Assembly: GCA_023434095.1 (NCBI GenBank) | Contig: JAEYTJ010000214.1 | Coordinates: 1-20,833, forward strand | DNA from: Pseudomonadota bacterium | GTDB taxonomy: Bacteria > Pseudomonadota > Alphaproteobacteria > Rhizobiales > Xanthobacteraceae | DNA: 20,833 nt | Reading direction: 5' to 3' | Shown here: positions 14,764 through 20,833 of the stretch, piece by piece | Layout of the letters: each line of letters opens with the position of its first letter | Numbering within the stretch: the first letter of the stretch is position 1 | Made by a program: the position numbers and the translations under genes | The notes under the pieces: generated by a model | Told to the model about the DNA's origin: nothing | What the model saw: only the letters and a program-made list of their open reading frames with translations | The model's database searches: none

Positions 14764-15630
14764 CTAGCGCTTACCCTGTGCGTAACCCTTGAGGACCTCT
14801 TCCTTGAGGGCCTCCCAGATTTCCGCATGCAGGCGGCTGAACTCCTCCAGGTGCCGGATTTCGGCGACGTCGCGCGGGCGCGGAAGATCGATCTTGAACT
14901 CGCCGATGGGGTGGGTGCCCGGGCCGGCGGCGAGGGCGATCACCCGGTCGGACAGGGCGATGGCCTCTTCGAGATCGTGGGTGATGAACATCACCGACTT
15001 GCGGTCGGCCTGCCACAGATCCAGCAGCTCGTTCTCCATGAGCTGCCGGGTCTGGACGTCGAGCGCGCTGAACGGCTCGTCCATCAGGATCACCTTCGGA
15101 TCCATGATGAGCATCTGCGCCAGCGCTACGCGCTTGCGCATGCCGCCGGAGAGGTGGTGCGGATAGGCCTTCTCGAAGCCGGCGAGGCCGACCCGGGCCA
15201 TCCAGTCTCGCCCGAGCCGATCGGCCTCGGCGTGGTCCATGCCGGCGAATTCGGGGCCGACCACCACGTTTTCCAGCGCCGTCCGCCATGGCATCAGCGC
15301 GTCGGCCTGAAACATGTAGCCGGCCTGCCGATTGATGCCGCTCAGCGGCGTGCCGAACACCTCGACGGTGCCCTGGCTCGGTTTGAGCAGGCCGGAGGCG
15401 ACGTTGAGCAAGGTCGACTTGCCGCAGCCCGTGGGGCCGACGATCGAGACGAATTCGCCGGGCGCGATGGTGATGGTCGAATCCCGGACGGCGGTATAGG
15501 TGCCGCCGGGATTGCCGCGCGCGGGAAAGTGGCAGGCGATGTCGCGAAGCGCGAGGGCCGGAACGGCCGTATCCTTGCCGGGCATCGTCCGGTCCTTCCG
15601 ATCATCCACACGAAGGGCTGCGGCGCTCAT
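14764..15630 (-). CDS. ABC transporter ATP-binding protein, SsuB/TauB-like
   Basis: ATPase subunit, 288 residues from this start. Walker A GPTGCGKST (65-73), Q-loop Gln108 in MFQADALMPW, signature LSGGMRKR (160-167), Walker B ILMDEP (181-186), D-loop SALD and switch His218 in ITHDLEEA are all intact. The C-terminal GPGTHPIGEFKIDLPRPRD is typical of the nitrate/sulfonate/taurine group. The ATG at 15630 is four bases after the binding-protein stop. An ATG at 15585 (MPGKDTAVPAL) has its own AAGGA eight bases upstream and would give a more usual N-terminus, so the first 15 residues are uncertain. Acts with the two neighbouring genes as an importer. Confidence 0.92.
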   Translation of the reverse strand: MSAAALRVDDRKDRTMPGKDTAVPALALRDIACHFPARGNPGGTYTAVRDSTITIAPGEFVSIVGPTGCGKSTLLNVASGLLKPSQGTVEVFGTPLSGINRQAGYMFQADALMPWRTALENVVVGPEFAGMDHAEADRLGRDWMARVGLAGFEKAYPHHLSGGMRKRVALAQMLIMDPKVILMDEPFSALDVQTRQLMENELLDLWQADRKSVMFITHDLEEAIALSDRVIALAAGPGTHPIGEFKIDLPRPRDVAEIRHLEEFSRLHAEIWEALKEEVLKGYAQGKR

Positions 15631-15634
15631 CCGG

Positions 15635-16672
15635 TCAGCCCCCCGTCCCGGCCTTGTCGACGAAGGCGTTGGTGTAGGTGGCGTCGAGGTCGACGTTCTT
15701 GGCGTCGCGGACCTTGGGGTTGTAGATCTTCAGCGCCTCATAGGTCGTCTCGACCGCCTCCTTCGACAGCCGCCCGTCGGGCGAGAAGGCGGGGCGGACG
15801 CGGTCCAGCATCTGGCCGTAGAGCGCGCGGTCCCCGCCCACCATCATGTCGGCCGGCAGCACGTCGAGGATTTCCTCGTTCGAGGCGGTCTGGATGAAGT
15901 GGAGGGCCTTCACCATCGCGTTGGTGAGCGCCTGCACGGTGTTCGGGTTGGCGGCGATGAAGGCGTCCGTGGCCGAGAGCGAGGCGGCGGGCATCGGGCC
16001 GCCATAGACCTGCTCGGTGCCTTCGAGGGTGCGGGTGTCTACCTTCGGCTCGGCTAGGCCTTCGCTGGCGAGCAGCGTGCTGGCGGGGTCGGCCTGCACG
16101 GTGGCCTGGATCTGGCCGTTGCGGAAGGCCGCGAGAACGCTCGGGCCGGCGCCGACGCCGATGATCGACACGTCGCTCGGCTTCAGGCCGGCGCGGATCA
16201 TCAGCAGGTCGATCATCTTGTTGGTGCTGGAGCCGGGGGCGGTGACGCCGACATTCTTGCCGACCAGCGACTGGACGCCCTTCCATTCCTTCGCCAGCTC
16301 CGGCGTGACGCTGAGCACGAAGCCGGGATAGCGGCCCTGCAGCACGAAGCTCTTCAGGGGCTGGTCGAGCACCTGCAGATTGATCATGTGCTCATAGGCC
16401 GAGGACAGGATGTCGGCACTGCCGCCGACGACGGCCTGCACCGATTTCGACCCGCCCTGGAAGTCGGCGATGGTGACGTTGAGGCCTTCCTCCTTGAAGA
16501 AGCCCTTGAGGTCCGCGATGTTGAGCGGAAGGTAGTACAGCGCCAGCTTTCCGCCCACGGCGATGGTCACGTTGGGCTTTTCGAGCTGAGGCTTGGCTGA
16601 TTGGGCCAGTGCCGGGCCGGCAAGGCCGAAACCGAGGGCCAGCGTGGCGGCGAGCAGATGACGCCTTTTCAT
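15635..16672 (-). CDS. ABC transporter substrate-binding protein, SsuA/NMT1-THI5-like
   Basis: Periplasmic binding protein, 345 residues. A Sec signal peptide, MKRRHLLAATLALGFGLAG, ends in ALA before QSA, giving likely cleavage after residue 23. The mature part has NVTIAVGGKLALYYLPLNIA, KGFFKEEGLNVTIADFQGGS and VGGSADILSSAYEHMINL, the pattern of the NMT1/SsuA-like family that binds nitrate, sulfonates, taurine, pyrimidine precursors or aromatic acids. Two ATG codons lie in tandem. I chose the second (16672), which has GGAGG six bases upstream; the first (16675) is only three bases from it. It is 81 bases after the CoA-transferase stop. The ligand is unknown; the operon suggests an organic acid rather than a sulfonate, since no desulfonating gene is present. 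Confidence 0.9.
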   Translation of the reverse strand: MKRRHLLAATLALGFGLAGPALAQSAKPQLEKPNVTIAVGGKLALYYLPLNIADLKGFFKEEGLNVTIADFQGGSKSVQAVVGGSADILSSAYEHMINLQVLDQPLKSFVLQGRYPGFVLSVTPELAKEWKGVQSLVGKNVGVTAPGSSTNKMIDLLMIRAGLKPSDVSIIGVGAGPSVLAAFRNGQIQATVQADPASTLLASEGLAEPKVDTRTLEGTEQVYGGPMPAASLSATDAFIAANPNTVQALTNAMVKALHFIQTASNEEILDVLPADMMVGGDRALYGQMLDRVRPAFSPDGRLSKEAVETTYEALKIYNPKVRDAKNVDLDATYTNAFVDKAGTGG

Positions 16673-16753
16673 CATTTCCCTCCCAGGAACCTGTTTGGCT
16701 GAATGTCGCGCCGTTGGCCGGTGCGTCTGCTTGTGGAAGGCGGCGGCGCCGCT

Positions 16754-17992
16754 TCAGGCGGCCCCGCTGCGGGCCGGAAGGCCGTCGTCCTGCGGCGGCC
16801 GGGCATCGGCGCGCACGATGCCGGCGCCGATCAGCGAGTCGATCTCGTGCGCGCCATAGCCGATGGCCGCCAGCACGGTGCGAGCGTCCTCGCCGACCAG
16901 CGGCGGATCGGACAGCACGCGCTCCGGCATGCCCTGCATCTGGATCGGGGTGCGCGGCAGCGCGGTGCGGGTGCCGTCCGGCAGCTCGGTCGCCATCAGC
17001 CCGCCCGTCGCCGCGAGATGCGGATCGGTGAACAGGTCCTCGGGCCGCGCAATGGGCGAGAAGGGAATGTGGGCGCTCTCGCACAGGGCGGTCGCGGCCG
17101 CGAGGTCGAGATTGGCGAACATCTCCACCAGCAGCGCCATCAGGCGCGGGCGCGCGGCGATGCGCTGATTGTTGGTCTGGAAATCGGGATCGTCCAGCAG
17201 TTCCGGCCGTCCCATGGCGCGGCAGAAGCGCTGCCAGTGATTGTCGCTGGTGATGCCGACGAAGAGCTGCTTGCCGTCCCGCAGCTGGAACACGTCATAC
17301 ACCGCCCAGGCGGACACGCGCTCGGGCATGGGCGGGATGGCGACGCCGGTGCGGGCGGCGTAGCAGAGGTGCTGGCCCATGAGGAACACGGCGGTTTCGA
17401 ACAGCGCGGTGCGCACCTCCTCGCCCTCGCCGGTCTCGTCGCGCCGGCGCAGGGCGAGCAGGATGCCGATCACCCCGAAAAGGCCGCCGGTGATATCGAC
17501 CACCGAGGTGCCGGCACGCAGCGGCCGGCCCGTGGGGCCGGTCATGAAGGCGAGGCCGCTCATCATCTGCACCACCTCGTCGAGCGCGAGGCGCTGGCTG
17601 TAGGGGCCGTCGAGGAAGCCCTTGAGGCTGGCATAGATGAGCCGCGGGTTGCGGGCGTGCAGAGCCTCGAAGCCGAGGCCGAGGCGATCCATCGTGCCCG
17701 GCCCGAAATTCTCGATCAGCACATCCGCGCTGTCGCACAGGCGCAGGATGATCTCGCGCCCTTCCTTCGACTTGGCATCGACGGCGATGGAGCGCTTGTT
17801 GCGGTTGAGATAGCCGAAATAGCCCATGCCGAATCCGCGCAGGTCGCGGGTGGGATCGCCCTTCGGCGCCGGCTCGACCTTGATCACCTCGGCGCCCATG
17901 TCGGCGAGGATCAGCCCGCAGGACGGGCCCATGACGGTGTGGCCGAAATCCAGGACGCGAACGCCCGATAGGGGCGCGGAAGGCAATGTCAT
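16754..17992 (-). CDS. CaiB/BaiF (class III) CoA-transferase
   Basis: Family III CoA-transferase, 412 residues, which moves CoA from a donor such as succinyl-CoA onto a carboxylic acid. The N-terminal LSGVRVLDFGHTVMGPSCGLILADMGAEVIKVE (in two parts, 8-24 and 25-39) is the CoA-binding start of the family. ENFGPGTMDRLGLGFEAL is conserved, and the catalytic aspartate is Asp166 in VVDITGG, matching the position of Asp169 in formyl-CoA transferase. The frame is open five codons further to a GTG at 18007, but AGGAG at 17998-18002 sits five bases before the ATG at 17992, which settles the start. First gene of the long operon, divergent from the IclR regulator. The acid it activates is unknown; the downstream citrate synthase-like and aconitase-like genes suggest a di- or tricarboxylate. 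Confidence 0.9.
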   Translation of the reverse strand: MTLPSAPLSGVRVLDFGHTVMGPSCGLILADMGAEVIKVEPAPKGDPTRDLRGFGMGYFGYLNRNKRSIAVDAKSKEGREIILRLCDSADVLIENFGPGTMDRLGLGFEALHARNPRLIYASLKGFLDGPYSQRLALDEVVQMMSGLAFMTGPTGRPLRAGTSVVDITGGLFGVIGILLALRRRDETGEGEEVRTALFETAVFLMGQHLCYAARTGVAIPPMPERVSAWAVYDVFQLRDGKQLFVGITSDNHWQRFCRAMGRPELLDDPDFQTNNQRIAARPRLMALLVEMFANLDLAAATALCESAHIPFSPIARPEDLFTDPHLAATGGLMATELPDGTRTALPRTPIQMQGMPERVLSDPPLVGEDARTVLAAIGYGAHEIDSLIGAGIVRADARPPQDDGLPARSGAA

Positions 17993-18006
17993 TGGCGCTC
18001 CTCGCA

Positions 18007-18024
18007 CACCGGATCGAGCCGGTG
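18007..18024. promoter_or_regulatory. Inverted repeat CACCGG-N6-CCGGTG upstream of the CoA-transferase gene
   Basis: Perfect 6-bp arms with a 6-base spacer, just upstream of the AGGAG of the CoA-transferase gene. It would lie in the operon's 5' leader and could fold as a hairpin or serve as a protein site. Seen directly; role unknown. Confidence 0.35.
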
Positions 18025-18036
18025 CATTTCTCTTAA

Positions 18037-18053
18037 GTTCTGTCTAGCAGAAC
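18037..18053. promoter_or_regulatory. Candidate IclR-family operator
   Basis: GTTCTGTCTAGCAGAAC is a perfect 6-bp inverted repeat with a 5-base spacer, midway between the divergent CoA-transferase and IclR genes. Palindromes of this size and GTTC/GAAC character are usual for IclR-family regulators. Assignment to the adjacent IclR is inference from position. Confidence 0.55.
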
Positions 18054-18064
18054 GTCATTGCATC

Positions 18065-18074
18065 TGTTAGAACA
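18065..18074. promoter_or_regulatory. Second, shorter candidate IclR operator half
   Basis: TGTTAGAACA has arms TGTT/AACA. It repeats the CTGT...AGAAC theme of the site at 18037-18053, centred 24.5 bases away, about two helical turns. It lies on the IclR side, where binding could give autoregulation. Confidence 0.35.
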
Positions 18075-18120
18075 TGTGAAGCGTGGCGAGGTCAAGCAAG
18101 AACCTGCCGGAGGAGGACGC

Positions 18121-18873
18121 ATGCCCATCACGAAGGCGTCGGAAGAGGGGGGCGTGCCCAAGGCGGCAGGCGTCGAGGCCGTGGACCGGGCGCTCGCCAT
18201 CCTTTCGGCTTTCGCCGCCCATGACGGCCAGATGTCGCTGGCGCAGATTTCCGAACAGACCGGTCTCTACAAGAGCACCGTGCTGCGCATCGCCGCCTCG
18301 CTGGAGCGCGGGGGCTTCCTGTCGCGGCAGGAGAACAAGCTGTACCGGCTCGGCCCCCAACTGTTCCGGCTCGGGCTGCTCTACCAGCGCTCGTTTAAGA
18401 TCGAGGACATGGTGCGCCCCATCCTGCGCCGCCTCGTCGAGACCACGGGAGAGAGCGCGTCGTTCTTCGTGCGGCAGGGCGATGTGCGGCTCTGCCTGTT
18501 CCGCGAGGAATCCCAGCACGCCGTGCGCGACCATGTGATGGAGGGCGCGACGCTCACGCTCGACCGGGGCGCGGCAGGCCATGTCCTCGTCGGCTATGAC
18601 AGCCGGACGATGACGGCAGAGACGTTTCGCAGCCGGCTGGCGCTGCTGCCCATCGTCAGCATCGGCGAGCGCAGCGCCGAGGTCGCGGCCGTCGCGGTGC
18701 CGACCTATCGGCGCGGCGCGGGCGGCATCGAACTCGCCGGCGCGCTCACCGTTTCGGGCCCGCGCACGCGGCTCGACGACAGGGAGACGCTCGCCCGTAT
18801 CGGTGCGACGCTGCTGGAGCAGGCGCGCCTTCTGTCCCGGCAGATGGGCGCGGACGAGGTGTGGCGGCCCTGA
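18121..18873 (+). CDS. IclR-family transcriptional regulator
   Basis: Regulator of 250 residues. The N-terminal winged helix covers about 15-80: VEAVDRALAILSAF, the HTH MSLAQISEQTGLYKSTVLRI, and the wing GFLSRQENKLYRLG. The IclR effector domain follows to about 240, with ASFFVRQGDVRLCLFR, GAAGHVLVGYD and a final GALTVSGPRTRL. The start is fixed by GGAGGAGG at 18109-18116, four bases before the ATG; a TTG at 18058 in the same frame would be much poorer and would read through the operator. It is divergent from the CoA-transferase gene with two palindromes between them, so it most likely controls that operon in response to the imported substrate or an intermediate. Activation or repression cannot be told from sequence. 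Confidence 0.92.
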   Translation: MPITKASEEGGVPKAAGVEAVDRALAILSAFAAHDGQMSLAQISEQTGLYKSTVLRIAASLERGGFLSRQENKLYRLGPQLFRLGLLYQRSFKIEDMVRPILRRLVETTGESASFFVRQGDVRLCLFREESQHAVRDHVMEGATLTLDRGAAGHVLVGYDSRTMTAETFRSRLALLPIVSIGERSAEVAAVAVPTYRRGAGGIELAGALTVSGPRTRLDDRETLARIGATLLEQARLLSRQMGADEVWRP

Positions 18874-18875
18874 GC

Positions 18876-18907
18876 CGGGCCGCCGGCGCGCCGCTCACTC
18901 CGGCCCG
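18876..18907. terminator. Possible bidirectional terminator between IclR and creatininase genes
   Basis: CGGGCCG (18876-18882) and CGGCCCG (18901-18907) are perfect 7-bp inverted arms with an 18-base GC-rich spacer, spanning the 21-base gap of two convergent genes. No T-tract is seen, so a classical intrinsic terminator is not proven. Confidence 0.3.
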
Positions 18908-19674
18908 AACACCGTGCGCAGGCTCGCCGCGATGTCCGGCACCACCTGCGCCAGCACGGTCGCACCCTTTTCCGCCGAAGAGGATTTGGCGGAGGACAGG
19001 ACGCCGGTGGGCGGGATCGGACGGGTGTCGAAGGGATACACGTCGTAAGGCGGAAAGTCGGCGGCGGGGTCGTCGGGGATCTTGTCGTCGCGCACCAGAT
19101 CGGGCCGCACATGCAGCATGATCGAGGTTTCCATGACGGCGGCGTGTTCGAGTTCCCAACTGGGGAAGCCATCGGGAAACAGCACGGCCTCGGTCGCCTT
19201 GTTGATGAAGTCCCAATAGCCGAGCTTGACGATCTTCACGTCGGTGCGGCCGAGCATTGCCTGGTCGCGGAGCGCGAGATCGGCGGCTTCGACCAGGAAC
19301 CACGCATTCTCCATATGCCCGTCGAACAGCACGATCTTGCGCGCGCCGTGGCGGACGAGCTCGTTGATGATGTTGCGCACGAGCGCGATGAAGACCCCGG
19401 CATCGAGGCTCAGCGTTCCGGGAAAATGGTTGCCGCCGCCGGATTTCGGCTGTGACTTGTAGCCATAGCTCACCGCGGGAGCGACCATGCCCCCGACCTC
19501 GGCCGCCACCGCCTCGGCCACTGTGACGGGGAGGATCACGTCGGTCAGCAGTGGCAGATGCGGACCGTGCTGCTCGACCGAGCCGGTGGGCAGGAAGACG
19601 ATGGGGTCCTCCTTCACCCGGTCGGCGAATTCGTACCAGGTCATGTCGGCGATACGGATGGTGGGATTGCTCAT
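18895..19674 (-). CDS. Creatininase (creatinine amidohydrolase) family protein
   Basis: Metal-dependent cyclic amide hydrolase, 259 residues. Creatininase hydrolyses creatinine to creatine. The metal ligands fall on the same residue numbers as in the Pseudomonas enzyme as I recall it: Glu34, His36 and Asp45 in SVEQHGPHLPLLTDVILP, and His120/Glu122 in FDGHMENAWF. GYKSQPKSGGGNHFPGTLSL (71-90), LGYWDFINK (Trp154), ELEHAAVMETS and TGVLSSAKSSSAEKG also follow true creatininase closely, better than the mycofactocin-related or inosose-hydrolase branches. The start at 19674 has GGAG eight bases upstream and matches the family N-terminus. An ATG at 19698 overlaps the upstream stop as ATGA and would add eight residues. 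Cotranscribed with the amidohydrolase. The true substrate could still be another small cyclic amide. Confidence 0.87.
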   Translation of the reverse strand: MSNPTIRIADMTWYEFADRVKEDPIVFLPTGSVEQHGPHLPLLTDVILPVTVAEAVAAEVGGMVAPAVSYGYKSQPKSGGGNHFPGTLSLDAGVFIALVRNIINELVRHGARKIVLFDGHMENAWFLVEAADLALRDQAMLGRTDVKIVKLGYWDFINKATEAVLFPDGFPSWELEHAAVMETSIMLHVRPDLVRDDKIPDDPAADFPPYDVYPFDTRPIPPTGVLSSAKSSSAEKGATVLAQVVPDIAASLRTVFGPE

Positions 19675-19694
19675 CTCGGGGGCTCCGTCGGAAA

Positions 19695-20833
19695 TCATGC
19701 CGGCCACATGTCGCTGGTACCGACCAGGCGATGAATGCCAAGATCGACCTGGTTGCAGCGGCGGTGGATGGCGTCGAAGGCCGGGGCGAAGGCGCGGTTC
19801 GCCGCCTCGACGCCGGAATGATAGTCGTTGAAGGCCGGCATCAGCGACCGCAGCTCGGCCAGCAGCGCCTTCTCGTCGATCCGGGTCAGCCGGCCGTCCT
19901 CGACGACGACCTCGCCATTCACCATCACCTTCTCGATGGAGGAGCCGTTCTCGCTGTAGACGAGGTGGTTGAGGATGTCGTGGCGCGGGGTGAAGCACAC
20001 CGTGTCGAGGTTGATGACCAGCAGGTCGGCCTTCTTGCCCGCTTCCAGCGAGCCGGTCTCATGGCCGATGAGCGCGCTCTTTGCCCCCGCCAGCGTGCAG
20101 GCGTGCAGCACCTCGGCGGAGCTGAGCCACTGGGTGTAGTCGGGCGTCGTCACCTTGTGGATCAGACCGCAGGCATGCATCACGTCGAACATGCGCGGCG
20201 TGTCGTTGGTGGAAATGCCGTCCGAGCCGAGCGCGACGTTGACCCCGGCGCTGAGCAACTGCCGCACCGGGGCGACGCCGGCGCCGAGCTTCTGGTTGGA
20301 AATGGTGTTGTGCACCACCGAGACGCCGGCCTCGCCCATCAGCGCGATGTCATCCGGGCTCACCCAGATCGAGTGTGCGATGGTGGTGCCGGGGTGCATC
20401 AGGCCGAGATCGGCCATGTAGCGCATCAGCGACTTGCGATACATCACCGGGCCGGTGACGCCCTGCACCTTGGTCTCGACGATATGGGTGTGGAACGGCA
20501 CCTGCCATTCCAGCGCCAGCGCGTTCACCGCCTGCATCAGCTCCGGCGTGCAGCGCTGCGGGGCGGAGGGGGCGAGCATGAAGCGGATGCGGCCCGAGCG
20601 GCCATGGAACTGCGCGTAAGCCTCCTTGGCGAAGGCGAGATATTCATCCGTTGTCGGCGGGGTGAGCTTGGCAACTTCCGCCTGTAGCTCGGCCGAGACA
20701 TGCTCGCGCGAGAAGGGGATGGAATCGAGAAAGTCACGGTCCATCACATGGCCGGAGACGGTGGCGCGGATGCCGGCATCGTCATAGGCCGACACCGCCG
20801 CGCCGAGCTGGGCCAGCGACTGGCGCGGGGCCT
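19695..20833 (-). CDS. Metal-dependent amidohydrolase/deaminase, AtzA/TrzN-like, C-terminal part
   Basis: Amidohydrolase-superfamily enzyme that hydrolyses C-N bonds on ring carbons (deaminases and chlorohydrolases of the AtzA/TrzN/8-oxoguanine or S-adenosylhomocysteine deaminase group). The 378 visible residues carry VPFHTHIVETKVQ (metal His), TIAHSIWVSPDDI (His), VVHNTISNQKLGAGVAPV and ALGSDGISTND (metal/catalytic Asp). The end is the beta-sandwich segment GSLEAGKKADLLVINL and VMVNGEVVVEDGRL. The N-terminal HxH motif lies beyond the right edge, where the frame is still open (APRQSLAQLGAA at the border). It is followed directly by the creatininase gene, so a substrate with an exocyclic amino or imino group, such as creatinine or a related cyclic guanidine, is plausible, but this is inference. 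Confidence 0.85.
   Translation of the reverse strand, partial: APRQSLAQLGAAVSAYDDAGIRATVSGHVMDRDFLDSIPFSREHVSAELQAEVAKLTPPTTDEYLAFAKEAYAQFHGRSGRIRFMLAPSAPQRCTPELMQAVNALALEWQVPFHTHIVETKVQGVTGPVMYRKSLMRYMADLGLMHPGTTIAHSIWVSPDDIALMGEAGVSVVHNTISNQKLGAGVAPVRQLLSAGVNVALGSDGISTNDTPRMFDVMHACGLIHKVTTPDYTQWLSSAEVLHACTLAGAKSALIGHETGSLEAGKKADLLVINLDTVCFTPRHDILNHLVYSENGSSIEKVMVNGEVVVEDGRLTRIDEKALLAELRSLMPAFNDYHSGVEAANRAFAPAFDAIHRRCNQVDLGIHRLVGTSDMWPA

Noticed and set aside
13958..16672. Naming the importer ssuABC or tauABC
   Set aside because: The family covers many ligands, and no desulfonating or taurine-degrading enzyme is present, so a sulfonate role is unsupported.
16676..16753. Possible terminator or small gene between the CoA-transferase and binding-protein genes
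   Set aside because: Only a short GCCGC/GCGGC repeat around the CoA-transferase stop codon was found, with no T-run and no credible small reading frame.

Overview
The window is GC-rich, densely packed bacterial DNA with every gene placed end to end. It carries an ectoine uptake and utilisation set with the MocR-type regulator EnuR, an AsnC/Lrp gene next to it, and many ATGA/GTGA gene overlaps. This fits an alphaproteobacterium, most likely in Hyphomicrobiales (Rhizobiales); that placement is inference from gene content and composition. No rRNA, tRNA, CRISPR array, insertion sequence or phage gene was seen.

Region 1 (1-6788) is an ectoine/5-hydroxyectoine catabolic locus. On the minus strand, in transcription order, it reads enuR, eutB, eutC, eutD (doeA), eutE (doeB), ehuB (cut by the left edge). 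An AsnC/Lrp gene (doeX-type) is divergent from enuR. EutD opens the ectoine ring and EutE deacetylates the product to diaminobutyrate. EutB and EutC belong to the hydroxyectoine branch, and EhuB is the periplasmic ectoine binder. eutA is not in its usual place before eutB. The enuR-eutB gap holds an AT-rich 28-bp palindrome and an 8-bp-stem hairpin that covers the likely eutB ribosome binding site.

Region 2 (6809-18873) looks like one long catabolic operon on the minus strand. In transcription order it has a CaiB/BaiF (class III) CoA-transferase, a SsuA/SsuC/SsuB-like ABC importer, a zinc-free MDR enoyl/alkenal-type reductase, a succinate-semialdehyde-type aldehyde dehydrogenase, a 4-hydroxybutyrate-dehydrogenase-like iron alcohol dehydrogenase, a short citrate synthase/citryl-CoA-lyase-like protein and an AcnA-type aconitase. 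A divergent IclR regulator sits beside the first gene, with two GTTCTG/AGAAC-type operator candidates between them. I do not recognise the whole as a described pathway. It is the best candidate in the window for an undescribed system: import of an organic acid, CoA activation, and carbon-carbon cleavage or condensation feeding the TCA cycle, with a C4 hydroxy-acid/semialdehyde branch. The aconitase has Ala in place of one of the two adjacent active-site Ser residues, which makes a specialised substrate plausible.

Region 3 (18895-20833) is a separate minus-strand pair: a metal-dependent amidohydrolase (cut by the right edge) followed by a creatininase with all expected metal ligands. It converges with the IclR gene. 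The pair suggests hydrolysis of a cyclic amide or amidine nitrogen compound such as creatinine.
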